A DNA stretch of 64,000 nucleotides from Callorhinus ursinus (Eukaryota > Chordata > Mammalia > Carnivora > Otariidae), in NCBI RefSeq assembly GCF_003265705.1, contig NW_020312904.1, positions 5,266,306-5,330,305 of the forward strand, in the 5' to 3' direction. A model generated the notes under the pieces. The model searched no databases. It was not told the origin of the DNA and was given only the letters and a program-made list of their open reading frames with translations. Positions 41,101 through 56,100 of this stretch are shown in pieces. A program made the translations under genes and the position numbers. Every line of letters starts with the position of its first letter. Within the stretch, counting starts at the first letter, position 1.

Positions 41101-44100
41101 TTCTGGCTTCTAGTAAGGGTGTTGATAAATAAACCATCAAGTCTTACTGTTGCACATTTGAATGCAATGTGTCTTTTTCTTTCTCTAGCAGTTTTTAGGG
41201 TTTTTCTTTTGGTCTTTGGACTTTAGCAGTTTTCTAGATGTGTTAAGGTGTGCCTTTCTTTGTATGCATCCTGCTGAGGTTTGCAGGCCTTCTTGAATCT
41301 GTAGGTTGATGTGTTTAATAAAAATTTTGTGAAAAATTCCCAGCCCTTGTCTCTTCTCCTTCTACTCAGGCCCTGTTCTCTCTGTCTTTCTTGGCCTCCA
41401 GTTATGCATGTTAGACCAGTTCACAGGATCTTACTTATATTTCACTCTTTTATGTACTTTTCACTATTTTTCTTTCAGGGCTTCAGTCCCAGAATTTTCC
41501 ATTGACCTGTCTTCCAGTTTGTTAATCCTGTGTTCTGCTTTTCCTAATCTGTGGTTAATTTTATTCATATAGTTCTTAAGTTTAGTAGTTTTCAGTTGTG
41601 GGATTTCCATTTGGTTATTTTTAATATATTCCATATTTGTGTCTTTTCTTCTATTGTCTCAACATATACCTCTATTTTCTTAAACATATTTATAACTATT
41701 TAAAAATCTTTTTTTTCCCTGCTAACTCCAGTATCTGGGTCACCTGTAGATCCTTTTCTATTGCTTTTATTTCCCTCGATTTGGGGTCACATGGCCCTGT
41801 CTCTTGATGTGGCAGACAGATTTTTATTGAATGTCAGATATTGTGTTAAGAAAATTGAGAGGCTCTAGATAGTGGCACCCTTTCCTTTGCTGGTCAGGTA
41901 AAGTGGGGACTGATGACCTTAATTCAGTTAAGGACTGAGTTGATTTGAGGCTGGATTACAGTTTCTCAAGGCTCCATTTGCTTTTTTCTTTTTTAATTCC
42001 TTTTCCTAATTTAGCCTCCAAAGTTTGTAACTCAGAACTTGGGTTATTCTCTGAGCCCTTGCTCCTGAGAAATCCTGAACCACAGGATGACAAAAAAAAT
42101 CCCATTTGCCTTTCAGAGGCTTTCTGCCTTGATTCTTCATCTTCTGTCCCACACAGCTTCCAAACTCAGCAAACATCTTGAGGGGAAAACCAGCAATGCT
42201 GGGCTTAGTTCTCTGCTTCCCCCTCTCATGAGGAATCTGTTGAAGTCTCTGGTTGGGGTGTCAGGTCCCATAAACACATCACAAGTTCTGTTTGCTTCTC
42301 CACTTGCTGGTAACGACCATCTGCCTGGGCCACCAGCCCCAGCCTGAGCCTCTTGCCCTCCTCTCACAATGCATGAGTGAGGTTTCTGAGGATCTCCCTC
42401 CTTTCAGACTGTTGTCCCTTTGAGTCCTGGTTGCCTCAGCAGCTCGCTGTACTTCAGAGAGATGTTTTGCTGTATTTTATCTGACTTTTCTCTTGGTTCT
42501 CAATGGAAGCATAGACCTTCCACAAGGAAAAATGGGCCACCACACTGAACATCAACCATTTTGTTTTTGATGGGCATTCACTTCTCTTTTCCTTTTGAAA
42601 ATCTCTTTAAACTATCTTTCTTTAGGTGTCTCTACATACTGATGTTTTTATTTCTACAGAATGGAATCCCGGGAGTGGGGCTGCTTGGTCTAACATAATA
42701 TTTATAAACACGTGTTGTCTGTTTGCTTTTTTTTTTAAGATTTATTTATTTATTTAAGAGAGAGGGATCGTGGCAGGGTGGGGGAGGGGCAGAGGGAGAG
42801 AGAATCTCCAGCAGGCTCCCCACTGAGTGCAGAGCCAGATGCGGGGCTTGATCTTACAACTCTGAGATCATGACCTGAGCTGAAACCAGGAGTGGGACAC
42901 TTAACCAACTGAGCCACCCAGGCGCCCCTGTTTGCTTTTTAAGACCAAACACTATAGCAGTTCCTATTTCTAATAGCTATGCAATAGAGTATCTTTTTTC
43001 CCAACCCCTGTTAGCAATAGGCTTTATAGCTCTTTTAAATTTTTGCTGGTCTGGTAGTTTTAAAGTAATAGCTCAGTTTAACTTTAATTTGTATTTATTT
43101 CCCTGACTACTAGTAAATGTGTGATTTTTTTTTTTTTTTTTTTTTTTTGCTATTAGGATTTGTTCTCCTTGAACAAATGAATTGCCCATTTACATCCTCT
43201 GCCCTCTTGTCAGTGTTTAAGAGATGTTTATTACAGATATCATTATTCATCCTGTGCTCACAAGAAGCTTTGAGTTCCCAGTTTACCCCCATCCTCTGGA
43301 TTCTGACCCCTGGAACTTTCTCCCCTGCAAGACTCTGTATCTCTTAGACCCCAGCCTCTGCCCTCCCAGTTTCTATGGCTCTTCTCTGACACTTTTCCCT
43401 TTGACCAGCTCCAGCCTGGTTCTCTCCTGAAGGCCCTGCTTCCCAGTAGCCCCATCTCCCTCACTGAGATGTGGGCTCAACAGGGGCAGTTATCTGTGTC
43501 TTTTCCATTCTCCACCCTATCCCCAGCATCTAAAACAGGGGCCAGCATATAAGTGCTCAATAAATATTTTTTGAATGAACCCCATCGATTTTGAAAAGCA
43601 TTACAGTGTTTTGGTTTAAAATGTAAACTCTGGAGCCAGGCCACCAGAGCTGGAGTCACAGCTCTGTTATTTAATACCTGTGTGACCTTGGGCAAGCCTC
43701 TCTGGGCCTCAGTTCCCTTATCCCTAAAATGGAAATCATAGTAGTCGCTACATCAGAGGATTGTTATTAGAATTAAATGAGCACATATATGTGCAGTAGT
43801 GTCCTAGGGATTTGTAACAAATTACCACAAACTAGATGGCTTAACACCACAGAATTCTCTCACAGAGAATACTTCTGGAGGCCAGAAGCCCAAAATCAAG
43901 GTGTCCGCAGCATCGTGTTCCCTCTGGTTGTAGAGGAGGATCCTTCCTTTCCTTGGCTATTCCAGCTTCTGATGGTTGCTAGCAGTCCTTGGCATTCCTC
44001 AGCTTTGCAGCTGCCATTACTCCAATATCTGATGTCTTCCTTTAATGTCTCTGTGTCTTTACTTGGTGCCTCGTCTCTGTGTGTCTGGATCCAGATTTCC

Positions 44101-47100
44101 CTCTTCCAAGGATTGCATTCATTGGATTGAGGGCCCTCCCTAATTCAGTATGACCTCATCTTAGCTTGATCACGTCTGCAAAGACCCTGTTTTGAGTAAA
44201 GGTCACATTCACAAGAACCAGGGTTAAGACTTCAACGTATCTTTTGGGGGGACATAATTCAACTCAGTACAATATGTGAACTCTTTCAATAGGGCCTGGC
44301 TCTTGGGTTCACTCTTGTATTCCTAGTGTCTTCAACAGTACCAGTATATAGGTGTCCAAAAAAATCTGTTGAATTAGTTAATTGATCAACGCTTTGTCTT
44401 CTGTACTACAAATATATCTTCAAAATCTATCATTTGTCTTTTTGTTTTGTCTTTTCCATTAAAATGTTTTAAGTGTTGTACGACCAAATGTATTTGTCTT
44501 CTTTCCTGTCTTCCTTTTTTTTCTTTTCTTAAAAATAAATTCTGGGTTTGTGGTCTTGGTTAATAAAGTGTCATGCCTCTAGCTCCCAGGTCCCCCGCCC
44601 ATATTTTACAGATAATCTCCTAGACTTTCTTGCAAGAATTTTTACTGTTTTTTTTTTTTAATGAAATGCTTAATCCATACGGAATTAATTTTTATATTTG
44701 GTCTAAGATGCGGCTCTTCTATATTTTCCCACCAGATTGTCACTTGTGAAAGTCTCATTATACTTGGGTCTAAGACTGAAAATTTCCATTCTGTTACACT
44801 GATCTATACATCTTTTCTGTATCAATGCAATATGGTTTGATTGGTTTGTTTTTTTTTTAGTGAAACTGATCTTTTCTCATTTTTCTTCCTTTTCACATTT
44901 TCTTGGCATTCTGAGGCCATGTTTATATTTGTCCATATAGACTTTATCCATTTGCATTATTAGGATCCCCCCAAAAATGTTATTAGGATCACAATTGGAT
45001 TTACATTAAATTTATGTATTAAAAATGTATCTGCTTTTGAAATCAAGAAGAGAGAACATAACAGAATGTGCAGAAGGGGAGAACAGAGAGCCTATCATTC
45101 CCAAGGGGAGTATGGCTGTTCAGTGTCCCCTTCTCCCACTGCACTCAACTTAGCGCTCAGCTCTGGGCCTCACAGCTTGTGTCCACTTGCCCGTTGGACA
45201 ATAGATCTGACCCTAGGATTTGAGAACAGCCTCCTCTAAAGGAGGCATGGCTCATCTGCTCTTATCTTCAGTCTTCACAATCTGTTACTCACCTGCCCAT
45301 GGAAAACTCTAAGATTTTACACATGTATGCAAGAATGAACAGGTTCTGGATATTTGCCTCTAAAATTACATGTCTGGTCAATTTAGTCATTACACCTGCA
45401 ATTCCCCTTGACATTGAAAAGGTGTCAGATCACACTGAGGCTGTCGCATTTCACAATTTTTGAAGGTTAATTTTGGTTCAGCATTTTATCCTTCTGAGCC
45501 ATCAGAACACAATTTTAGTCTTGGTGGGTTCTACGGGGATAATATATTTTTAAAAGTCTAAACCAAATCATCATTGTCATCATCATGCCTGCAGCAAAAG
45601 AGAAAAGAAAAACCACTGTTTTACAACTCAGTGATCACTGTTGACAAGCCATTGCTCTGTCTGCAGGTCCAGAGTTGGGCGCTAAGGTTGGAGGAAGGAT
45701 TGGTTTTGAAAACGTGGTGCAGTACCATCACTAGGGGATTAGGTAGAATTAGATCAGGTGGACCAGATAGATCTAGCTTATGGACTAGAAATTTTTAGAT
45801 TTGAGGTGTGGTCGGATTATGATCATGGTATATTTCCAGAGGTCACAGCATTGCCCCCAAGTTTATAGGATTTCAACAGATGCAAAGAGCTGAAAAGGCC
45901 CTCAGAGCTTGTGCACCTGTCATTATCCTCTCTCCACCCTACCTCCTCCGCTGTTCACTATCTCAGTGGATGCTTCCCTTAGCCCAGGGATGTTGGGCTT
46001 GGTCATGTGGCTTTCTATGACATGACGTGCCATGGATGTGGCCTGAGCAGCAGCCTTAGATCTGCTGTGTGCTTTAGCTTGGCATTGTGCCCCCACGATC
46101 TGCTAGTAGAAGAGCTTTCCCAGGGTAGCTGTTGTCCCTTCAGTTTGATCCCCAGAATGGACACACCCGGAACAGGCCTAAACCCAACCTGCAGCCTGAT
46201 GCCAAGCCCAGTCAACCCACAGCCTGAATCAGAAACACCTAGCCAAACCATCTTATATCCGCCAAGACTGCACTTGAACGGCACATCCATGAGCGTGAGA
46301 GTAAATGCTTGTTTTTGGGTCAGCCACTGGGCTTTGGATGGTTTGTCAAGCAGAAGCTGGCTCGTGGAGTCCCTGTTCCTGTTGTAACCCTGTCCCAAAC
46401 ATGTGGCACATAGAGGCTCGGGGGACACCCAAACCCAGTTTCAGTGGCATCCGCTGCAGGCTGCACAGGCTGTGTCATCTGAATGGGGAGTGACACACTT
46501 CCCAGCATGTGGCTGTGCAGCCCGTTACTTCTAGAGCCAGAAGCCTCCACTGTGAATCCAGACCATCACCAGTGCTGGGTTGTTGTCATTGGCCACCAAG
46601 CATCTCTGGACAGTAACCCACACCTGAGTTACTGGGGTGTCTGCACACTACTCCCGTGTGCCCCTGGGCTCTGGGCCCCTCATCTGTAAAAGGTGAGGTG
46701 GAAGCAGATGCCATCAGGCTCCCCCAGTGCTGCGTCACAAGATGCTGTTGTCCCACGGTGTCCGGCTAGCATGTGTCCACACCTCTGCTCTGCCATGTAC
46801 AGCTGTGTCTGTCCAGGAAGCAGGTGGCTTAGTTAGCTTTCTTCCTAAACGTTGATCTCCTCATTTGTAAGATGGAATCGGTCATATTTCGTTGAGGAGC
46901 ACTGCGAATTTAATTAAGATGATGTGTGAAAGTCAGGTTGGTGCAGTGGCCAGCACCTAGTAGATCTTCAGTCAGATTCTCTTTTCTCGGTGACACCTGT
47001 GAAGTTTCCATCACCACCTGGGGGCAGGAAGGAGTGTGGACAGCTGCAAGGCCAGCTCTGGCCCTTGTCATGAGGTGGTCAGAGCTGGGACTCTGTTTGA

Positions 47101-50100
47101 GACGCTTGCCAACTTAAAACTCTCACACCTGAGCCACTGTCCCTGGAACACCCACCACCGGCAGTGTTCTCAGGCAAGGGGCTTTTATCTGCGATGCTCC
47201 AAGCAGATCACTGCAAGCAGATCCTCACTGTAAGAAATGCTAAAGGAAACTCTTCAGGATGAAGGAGTTTGATACCAGGTGGAGCTCAGATGACCAAGAA
47301 GGAATAAGGAATATTGGAAATGGTACAAATCCAATTAAATACAGAAGGCTATTTTTTTTGTAATTAAAACATGCATGTGGGGCACCTGGGTGGTTCAGAG
47401 GGTTAAGCGTCTGCCTCCAGCTCAAGTCATGATCCCGGAGTCCTGGGATCTAGTCTCGCCTTGGGCTCCCTGCTCAGTGGGGAGTCTACTTCTCCCTCTC
47501 CCTCTGTGCTCTCTCTCTCTCAAATAAATAAATGGAAAAATCTTTTTAAATGCATATGAGTGCTTAAAGCAAACATTTTCACATTGTCTCAGGCTTTTAA
47601 TCTATGTAGACATGGAACAAAGGACAAGAGTAGCTTAGAGGGCAGGGGGCCGGGTAAGGCCTAGATGGTCCTGAGGGTTCTTCATTTTAGGTGAGGCGGT
47701 TCCATATGAACTCTAAAAGTAGCCTGGGAAAATGTAGGGGCATATATTATAATCCCCAGGAAGATCACCAAAAAGATGACACAAAAAGGCCCAGTGAACA
47801 AGTATTCCTCACACGGAGAGACGGGTGGATGTTTCTCTGGAATGATGTAGCCTCTTGTGGAAGAACCAGTCTGCAATCTAAGGGACATCCCAGGGATGGC
47901 AGGAGTGACGGTTTTGGTGAATCAGATTTATGCCAGGGCCATGGCTTATCACTCTTTGAGGAACTTTCTTAGGGAAATGCCTCGTAGGAAAGACCAAAGG
48001 ACTCGACTTGAATGGTTAAATGTTTTGAAATCTGCTTTATAAATGCTGCTGTTTAGGTTTACACTGTATGGTAAATTGCCTCCAAGGGTCATGATAAATC
48101 TGGTTGCTTTGCTATTGTGTTCATCTTAGAAATGAGAGTGTGCAAAAAGCTCTGGGGACACGCGTGTTTGTAAAGTGCATGCTGCCTCTTCTGGTGATCA
48201 CACCCTCTGGGTTTTGCGTCCTGCATAATGCTCTGTGCCCGTCAGGGGTTGCACGCCTGCAACCTCTGGACAGGCTGCTGAAGTCATGCCTAACCTCTGT
48301 GGTGTTTCACAAGCCTCCAGGCTGTGAAACATTTGCCTACAGACATTTCCTTACTACCCATACATATGTTTTTGTGAAAGGACTGAGCAGGAGGAATTTG
48401 CAATGAATAATTCATGTGTAATTGTTTTCAAAATATAAAGTTATTTTTCAAAGAAAGCAACCAATCTATCCGCTTCAGAGTCCCCCTGCCGCTTGGGTGC
48501 TTCTGTGTAGGCCGTAGCTTTCCATTGAAACACTCATGCCATCCTGTGCTGGGCCAGGTTGTCCCACAGAGCTGGGATAGGGTGCATGTGCAGATGGCGC
48601 AGAGCCGTAAGAGTTCCTAGCCAGCGCCACTGCTCAGGTCCCCAGGCGGGCCTTTGGGATCATCTTGGATTCCAGTGCTACTCTCCACCAAGCCCCTGCA
48701 GGCAACGCCACCACACCTGCATTCCCTTCCCTTTTCACTCAGCTTCCGATCCTGCATCAGACACCTCCTGTAGCTTGTTTACTTTAACTCACACACACAA
48801 GCCAAGCCAAGGCCAGGGCCTGACCAACTGGGCTAGTACAGTTACAGCGAACCACTGTCGCATTCTGTTCATTACTGAACCCGATGGTGAGAATAAGAAC
48901 AGTCAATGGTGCCAGCTCCCTGGGTCCTGGTCCCACACATGGAGAAGGATGCACCCAAACAGAAGGAGCCAATGACAGCACACAAGTTGTGGATACCCTG
49001 CTGCAGCTCAGTGGGTTTACATTCTGCAGTTCTAGTCTGGAGAGGTCGAGGCAGAAGGCTCCATATCTATAAAGACCTCAGCACAATCCTGGCATGTAAC
49101 AGGCAATAAGCATGATGATGGTGATGGTGGTGGTAATGATGGTGATGGTGGTGATGATGGTGCTGATGGTGATGATGATGGTGATGATGGTGATGGTGGT
49201 GATGATGGTGCTGATGGTGGTGATGATGGTGATGATGGTGCTGGTGATGATGGTNNNNNNNNNNNNNNNNNNNNNNNNNNNNNNNNNNNNNNNNNNNNNN
49301 NNNNNNNNNNNNNNNNNNNNNNNNNNNNNNNNNNNNNNNNNNNNNNNNNNNNNNTGGTGATGGTGGTGATGATGATGGTGATGATGGTGATAATGATGGT
49401 GATGATGGTGATGGTGGTGATGATGATGATGGTGATGGTGATGAGGATGGTGATGATGGTGATGGTGGTGATGATGGTGGTGATGATGGTGATGATGGTG
49501 CTGAAGGTGCTGATGGTGATGGTGGTGGTGATGGTGGTAATGGTGGTGATGATGATGATGATGATGGTGATGATGGTGATGATGATGATAATGATGCTGA
49601 TGATGGTGATGGTGGTGATGATGGTAATGGTGGTGTTGGTGGTGGGGATGATGGTGATGGTGGTGATGATGGTGGTGGCAGTGATGAGTACTGTCTCATC
49701 TCATCCCCTGTTCCTCTCCCCCTTGAGCTTCCTCCACAGAATGCAGTCAGTATGGCACTGACCCTGCTGTCCTCTGCTCTCCAACTTACTCTGGCTTCTG
49801 TGGCACCAGAGCCCCTGATCTGTGTTAATGGCTGATCTCTGTATTCCATGTCCCCTTCCCCTCTGAAAACACAAACAAACCCTTCCTTCAAAACCCATCC
49901 CAGACTTTCTGCTCTCCAGACAGGTTTCTTTCATCTGTCCTGGGCGAGTTCAGCCATCCTGGATGTCTTTGGCCCTTAGATGCACACATTTCAAGTGAAC
50001 TGATTCAATGTCCTTTTCTGGAAGAAAACCCATGTTTTCTGATTTAAATTGTGGTGCTTTGAGAGCAGCAGGGATGGAATCTTCTGTCCTGCCTATATTC

Positions 50101-53100
50101 CCCTCAGCATCCCTTCTGGGGGGAATTCACCTGCAGGCAGGTAACACTGGCCACATTGTTGGCCTACTGGCCACTGACAGAGGGGTGCAGCATCATCTGC
50201 TCCTTGAGCAGCCCAGCTAATCAGTTTCCCCTAGGAAGGCATCATCTAGCTAATTCCACTTCACTATGTGCAATGCAGGGAAGTGCGTTTTCTCATTTGT
50301 TCCGCCACCCGCCCAACCACTCACACAAAATGGAAACCATTAATAAGCAGTAGGTTCCATGTGGTGGAAGGAAGGGACCATGGGTGACTCTCAGTGAGTG
50401 CACTCACGTAAGGAGAGGAGAACAGGGTCCATGGATACCCTCTCCCCCACAAAAAACGCAGTAGTTTGCAGCTTAAACTGTGGATCGTAATGAAACTTCA
50501 ATAAAAATTTTAGTTTTCCTTCCTCAAACCACCTTTATTTTGTTCATGTTTCCTAGGATATATGTGAATATAAGTCTCACTTTAGGAGACTTGAAACTCA
50601 TGGCAGTGCCAGCGGATGTGAATTTGGATGTCTTGGAAGGCGTGGCCTTTGGAAAGGTTTGCAGTGCTGACTGCAACCGGCAGGGCCGGGCCTGCTGAGC
50701 GCAAGGCCAGGAGCCGTTACTCCTTTGTTTACTTTGTTTACTCACTCGCTCAACAAACAAACGTTGCCCTGGGCCAGGGAGCCAACCCCCCCACCCCTCC
50801 CCCAGGGCCCCACCCACAGGGAGCCTGTGGGTGGAGGCAGATGAGTAACAATCACAGGCTGGAGCACAGGGCCGCCAGTGGTGAGCCCGCTGCGGGGCTG
50901 GAGGGGCTCAGTCAGCAGGGAGAGCCTGCGACAACCTAACGGCCTCTCCCTTCACTTTCTTCCTTGCCAGGTACTGGAGGCTAGCGGAATGCCCATGGAT
51001 GACGACCAGTACGCTCTGCTGACTGCAAAAATAGGATATCAGAAAGAAGGGATGAGTTATCTTGATTTTGCAGCAGGATTTGGAGGTAGCTAATCTCCAG
51101 CACCAGCCCTGCTGGGACGCGGCTGGTGGCACTGCCAGGCTTGTTGAGCGGTGCCTCAAGGCTGCTGGGTTGAAGTAGCGTGAGCTGAGATGCGGAAACA
51201 GTGTGTGTTCTAAGACTAGAAACAGACATTTTTGTTTGATTTTTGTCTGACTGTGTTTCGGCCTTTTCTTTTCACTAAACCAAACTGTGAGTGCAGAATT
51301 TTGCCTCTACAGACTTCTACAGACTTAGAGCACACATGGTTTCTAAAATTTGCTCCAAAGCCCATGCTCCTTCCATCACGCTTCCTGTCCTTTGAGATTT
51401 TTCCTCCTGAGAATAGCTCCTGTTTGTCTGTGGTTAGCGGCACCCATGCACCACCAAGGCAAGTGTCCTTCCTCCTTTTCTGCAGAGAAGGACACAGAGA
51501 TTCTAAGAGATTCCACGACACACCCAAGATCACTCAGTGCTGGCCCTCCCCTCCTCCTGCCCCAAAGCGGTTGCCAGGAAATTCATGGCGTACAGCGCAG
51601 TCAAGCCTGGAAGCTGGGGCCTCCCGTTTGCCCCATGTTCTTGTTCTACCCCCCTGCCCCACACTTGGCAGAGGGATGACAAGCAGCCGCCCCCCCATCT
51701 CTCTCCCATGTCATCCTCCCCCTGGTCTCCACTCTTGCTGAAGTTTAGAGTGACAAATAAGCCCTCTAGAAAAGCTACAGAAATCACACAAATACGTTGA
51801 CAGAATACTCTTCTGTTTTGCTGCAAATGCACTCAGGCTGGACAGGGCAGGACATTTTGCCGTCCTCCCCATGTTCGGTCTGGGAGATGACTGCGCAGTG
51901 TGATGGGTTTCCCCTAGGGACAGTGGCAGCTGGGACTCCTCACCTGGAAAACGCGAAGGTCCCTTCTGACCACCGCAGACTAGCACTAGCGTTCTGTCCT
52001 AGGGGCAGGGGGGTCCCACGTGCAGGGGAAACAGGCAACTCGAGAAGCCATAGAATTTTAGAATGTTGACACTTTGGGTATATGACATTTTTGAAGGAGA
52101 ACAAAAAGGAGGAAACGGAACTCACATTTATTTTAGTGCTTCCAGTGTGCCAGGTGAGTTCATTTTTCATGTGAGGAAAGTGGGGCCCAAGATGAGTCAG
52201 TCACTTGCCCCAGGTCCCAGAGCTGCAGGTCCTCTGCAGAGCGAAAATTTGACTCAATAGCCAACAACTGCTCTTGGCTTCCTCCCTACCCCTGTTCTTT
52301 CCCCCCACTCTCCTCCTCCTCCTATGCCCCCCACCAGTCCCCCAGCACTGCCCATCTTCCTGCGTAGCCAGATGCTGACAGAGGTGGGGGTAGAGACCTA
52401 GGCACCAGGCTGGCTCCAGGGCGGGGGTCTGGAGTGCACACAGCAGAGGCGAGTTAAGCAACAGGGGAAGGTGTTATCTGCCAGGTGTAGTGAATCTGAG
52501 GGAGGCCACTCCAAGCCCAAGTTAAGGTGAGGTAAAAGCCAGGTTCAAGACTGGACCATAGGATGCCCACGAGCTCCAGATTGTCTGCCCACCTTCCATC
52601 CTATAGACCACAGCAGTGGAGAGAGGGTGGTGGCGACATGTGCAGAGAACCAAATCTAAAACCAAGTCCTAGGTTTGTAGCCTGGCTTTAAACAAGGCCA
52701 CACTCACATTATCCCAACCTGATGGAAATAGGTTGTTTTTTAAGTAGAGATTATAGTTTCTTCCTCTGTTTTAGGGGAGAGAGAGGGCATAACCCAGTAA
52801 GGAGCCTGCCGGGCTCTGGAATCTGGTGGGCCAGAGTTCAGTGTTGCTGTCCATGAACTCTGTGACCTTGGGGAAGTTGGGGGAACCCTCTGAACCTCCA
52901 TCTCTTCAAATGTAAAATGGGCAAAATAATAGATTTCCTTGCATGTAAACAAGGCACAAGAAGAGAATCCACCTCTTAAGGTTGTTGAAAAGACCAGCAA
53001 ATACTTGAAGGCCCCTCGTACAGTGTCCAGCAGATAAGCGGTCAGGAAACACCTGGTGGATTAAGGAATGTTGATTGACTTACACATTGCTATGTTTAGG

Positions 53101-56100
53101 GCACGAGGCTAGGAACCAAAACTGGGCAGGAATTCTCATTCACTGCCTCTGGGAATGGAGGGGTAAGCAAGATGTCCTGCCCTGTTGGAAGAACGGGCGG
53201 GCATGGTGGCCACTGTGTGCGGGCCGACAGTGCGGCCCCGCCGTACAGAGAACGAGTCCTTGCAGTGATGGGAGAATGTCCAAGAAACTGAAGGGAAAGA
53301 AACCAGATCATAACCAAGGTAATGCTAAGTTCACTTCACAGAGCCTCATTCCCGTCAAGTATTCTGGCAGGATTTGGGACAGGAAGACATCCAGTGTTGC
53401 AACAGAAATAAAGAGGTAAGCATGCCACTAATGGAAGTCTTCTGGTTTGTGTCATTGTTTCAGATGCTAAAATGAATGGGCCAGAAGTGACCCCATTGCA
53501 GACTCCAGTTCTTTCAAAGAATAATTTAGACAGCTACTTTATAACCGCTGAAGAATGCCTGAAGCAGTTCCCCCAGAGACTGAAGGAAGCCTTCCGGGTA
53601 AACTATGACCTATCTACTGCTTGGCTTATCTGGACACCCCCCCAACACACACACCATGCTCCCAGCCCTTCAACCATGCAGGCTGTCACTCCGGGAGCCC
53701 GTTATGTTCGGCTCATCATGGGACACACCACAGACTCAGGCTCACCCCTTCTCTCCTTCCTGGGGAGGGGGACTCAGCCTTAACTCTGCAATCCCCACCC
53801 CTCCCTGAGGTCCTTCCCTGCTGCCACTTTGTTGGCTCTGCCTTCTGCCTCTCAAAGGCCTTGGAGAAATAAGGAGGGGATGGGGTGGGGAGGGTCTGGG
53901 CAACCTGAGTTACAGGGAATTTAGGATCCATTCATCCATCGTCTTCACACCACCCATTCACTCACCAGATGAGCATTATGCACTTAGGATAGGCTGGAAT
54001 CTCTGCTAAAAGCTGGGGATGAAAGATAGGAGCTCCATCCATTCTGAGACGCAGATGGTTCAGACACATGGGATTGCTGGTTGTAGAGGGAGCTGTAGCC
54101 TGCTACGGAGGCACAGGGAAAACACCCCATTAAGGAGGACTTCCTGGAGGAGGTGGCTCCTGAACCGAATCCTAAACCCCCAGCATTGTGCTGGCCAGAA
54201 AAAGAAAGGAGCAAACACTAGAAGAGGGAGCTTGCTCAAGGCAGGTGGCGGACAGGTCATGGGCTTCAGGGAAAAGCTCACTTATCGGTAGGATGGGTCG
54301 CATGTGGAAGCTGGAATGGATAAGACAGGAGAAATAGACAGCAGCCATTTAAACACAGAGGCAGGCATAGAACAACTTAACTGCTGTGGTGAGAAGTAAA
54401 AGGAGCAATTAAAGGGGGAGGATCAATTTAATAAGCCGACTGTATTAGCTATAGGGTGGAGGCCCCAGGGTGTGCAGGAGCACGTGGGTGAGGAGGGGGT
54501 GAGTCCAGAAGAGAAGGGTGGGGAGCAACCTGGGGGTGAGCTAGCCCCCACATGGTTCTGTGTTTCTGAAGCCTCTTCTCTGCACTGACTGCCAATTGGA
54601 GATGCATTTTGGTTACCAAGCTCCCATTTAAAAATAAATGTATTTATGATGACTGTCTAGCTTGGATTTGCAGGATGGTTCTGACTTTGAACATTCTGTC
54701 CAGCCATCAGACCCTGCATCCTAATTCTTGGTTTGAAAAGCTGTGGTCCCTGTAAGCGTATGCGGAGAAGGGCTGGTCCTCAGTTTTCAGTCTGAGCGAA
54801 TGCCCAGCCCCAGGGAGCACAGAGCAGGCCGGGGTCAGGTAGAGGGTCAAGAGCCTGGTTTTCTGAAGAAGGAAGGCCTGGCTGAGGGCGAGAGGACAGA
54901 AGGGGAGGCAGAGAGGCCCCGGGAGCAAGCATTCCTTCTGTGCCCATCAGCAGAGGGCCAGAGTGGCCCAGAGGGGTCCCAGGCCAGCACCCCTCTGCTG
55001 CCCTTACCTGGGGCACTAACTCACCCACTCTGTTGCAAGCCAGACCCCTTTTTCTGGCCTCTCCCTCCTCCTGTCTCTTCTGCACACCTTTCCCAGTGAG
55101 GGGGATTCAGTGGGGAGAGCCAAGCTCTGGGCTCGCACCACTGTTTTCCTACCTTTGGTCCCCGTGAAGCTTGGTGACAGCACACACATGTCCCATATTT
55201 CCCAGTGATCTTTAGTTTAAATAATTACACAACGAACTGATTCAATGAACACTCGTTGACACCCACTCTATCCTGCCAAGAGTTTATAATCTGGTGGTTG
55301 AGAGAAAGTGAACCTCTAATTGCCAGAGTTTGCATGGTCTGTACTAGGATGCGGGTGACATCTGGGGTCATTGCACGTTTGCTTGTTGTCCTCACAGATG
55401 GGCGTGAATGAGGCAAAGTATGTGCCTTGATTTTTGAATGGGAAGGGACAGTCACTTTACTTACTTTATTGAGTTCCTATTCATGAGAAATTGTTGAATG
55501 TCTCTCCTCGTCAATAATGAAAAACCCAACTTGAATTAGTTTAAAATACAATCACAACTGCTGCCGCTGTCGACCTAGTAATTCTGTAGCCAAATGAGGC
55601 CATATCAGCGCTCAGCTGGGGTCACAGCCACAGCTCAGGCCAAAAACCGTGAAGAGCTGAGGAAATAATTCATCGTGACCAAATAAGGGACATCTTTTCT
55701 CCCTGACGGTGGTGAGGAAAGCAGGCCCAGAGAGCCCCTGGGTGACCCGGGGACACGACCTGACCATGGGTTCTCTGTGGCCCCTGTGGGCTCCTTCAGC
55801 CCAGGGACAGCGTCTCTGCAGGGTCAGGCACGTGTCCATGGATTCAGGTTTATATTTTAAAACAATCAGGATCTACCCCTCCCCCCCCATACACACAAAT
55901 GGGATCATTCCATACATATATTTCTCAACTTCATTTTTCACTTCATGGTCTGTCCTCGACATTGGACCTTGTGGGCTGGCCTCAGGATGTAGCCCTGATC
56001 AGAGCATCCCCTTTGCTGGTCCCCTTAGGACCGGCTTCAGTCCTGCCTGATTGGCCTGCAGGCCCCAGTCAGCTGTACCTTGACCCCTCTCCTCCTCACT

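Larger units (their letters stand above)
31181..50970 (+). other. EFCAB6 19.8 kb intron between window exons 7 and 8
   Basis: The largest intron here. L2 (32690-33480), a 20-base-period repeat (34191-34292), sense L1 (36690-37150), antisense L1 with an unnamed repeat (38180-43200), two SINEs, an MLT1 LTR and a tri/hexanucleotide satellite with an assembly gap. Exons 7 and 8 join without missing residues relative to human, so no coding exon is expected. 31181-32690, 33490-34190, 34300-36690, 37150-38180, 45040-47220 and 49690-50970 show nothing I can identify. Confidence 0.85.
51086..53463 (+). other. EFCAB6 intron between window exons 8 and 9
   Basis: 2,378 bases. Contains MIR pieces at 52105-52260 (sense) and 52820-53050 (antisense), and a shorter possible MIR at 51475-51545. 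The rest is unremarkable GC-moderate sequence with nothing recognised. Confidence 0.8.

Noticed and set aside
49067..49891. A long minus-strand frame rich in His, Ser and Pro
   Set aside because: It is a reading of the triplet-register satellite and spans the N gap; no start context, domain or homologue.
50557..50656. A possible extra exon (tttcctag acceptor, ggaaag|gtttgc donor, open frame) upstream of window exon 8
   Set aside because: Its 100 bases would break the phase-0 join between window exons 7 and 8, which already matches human EFCAB6 without missing residues.
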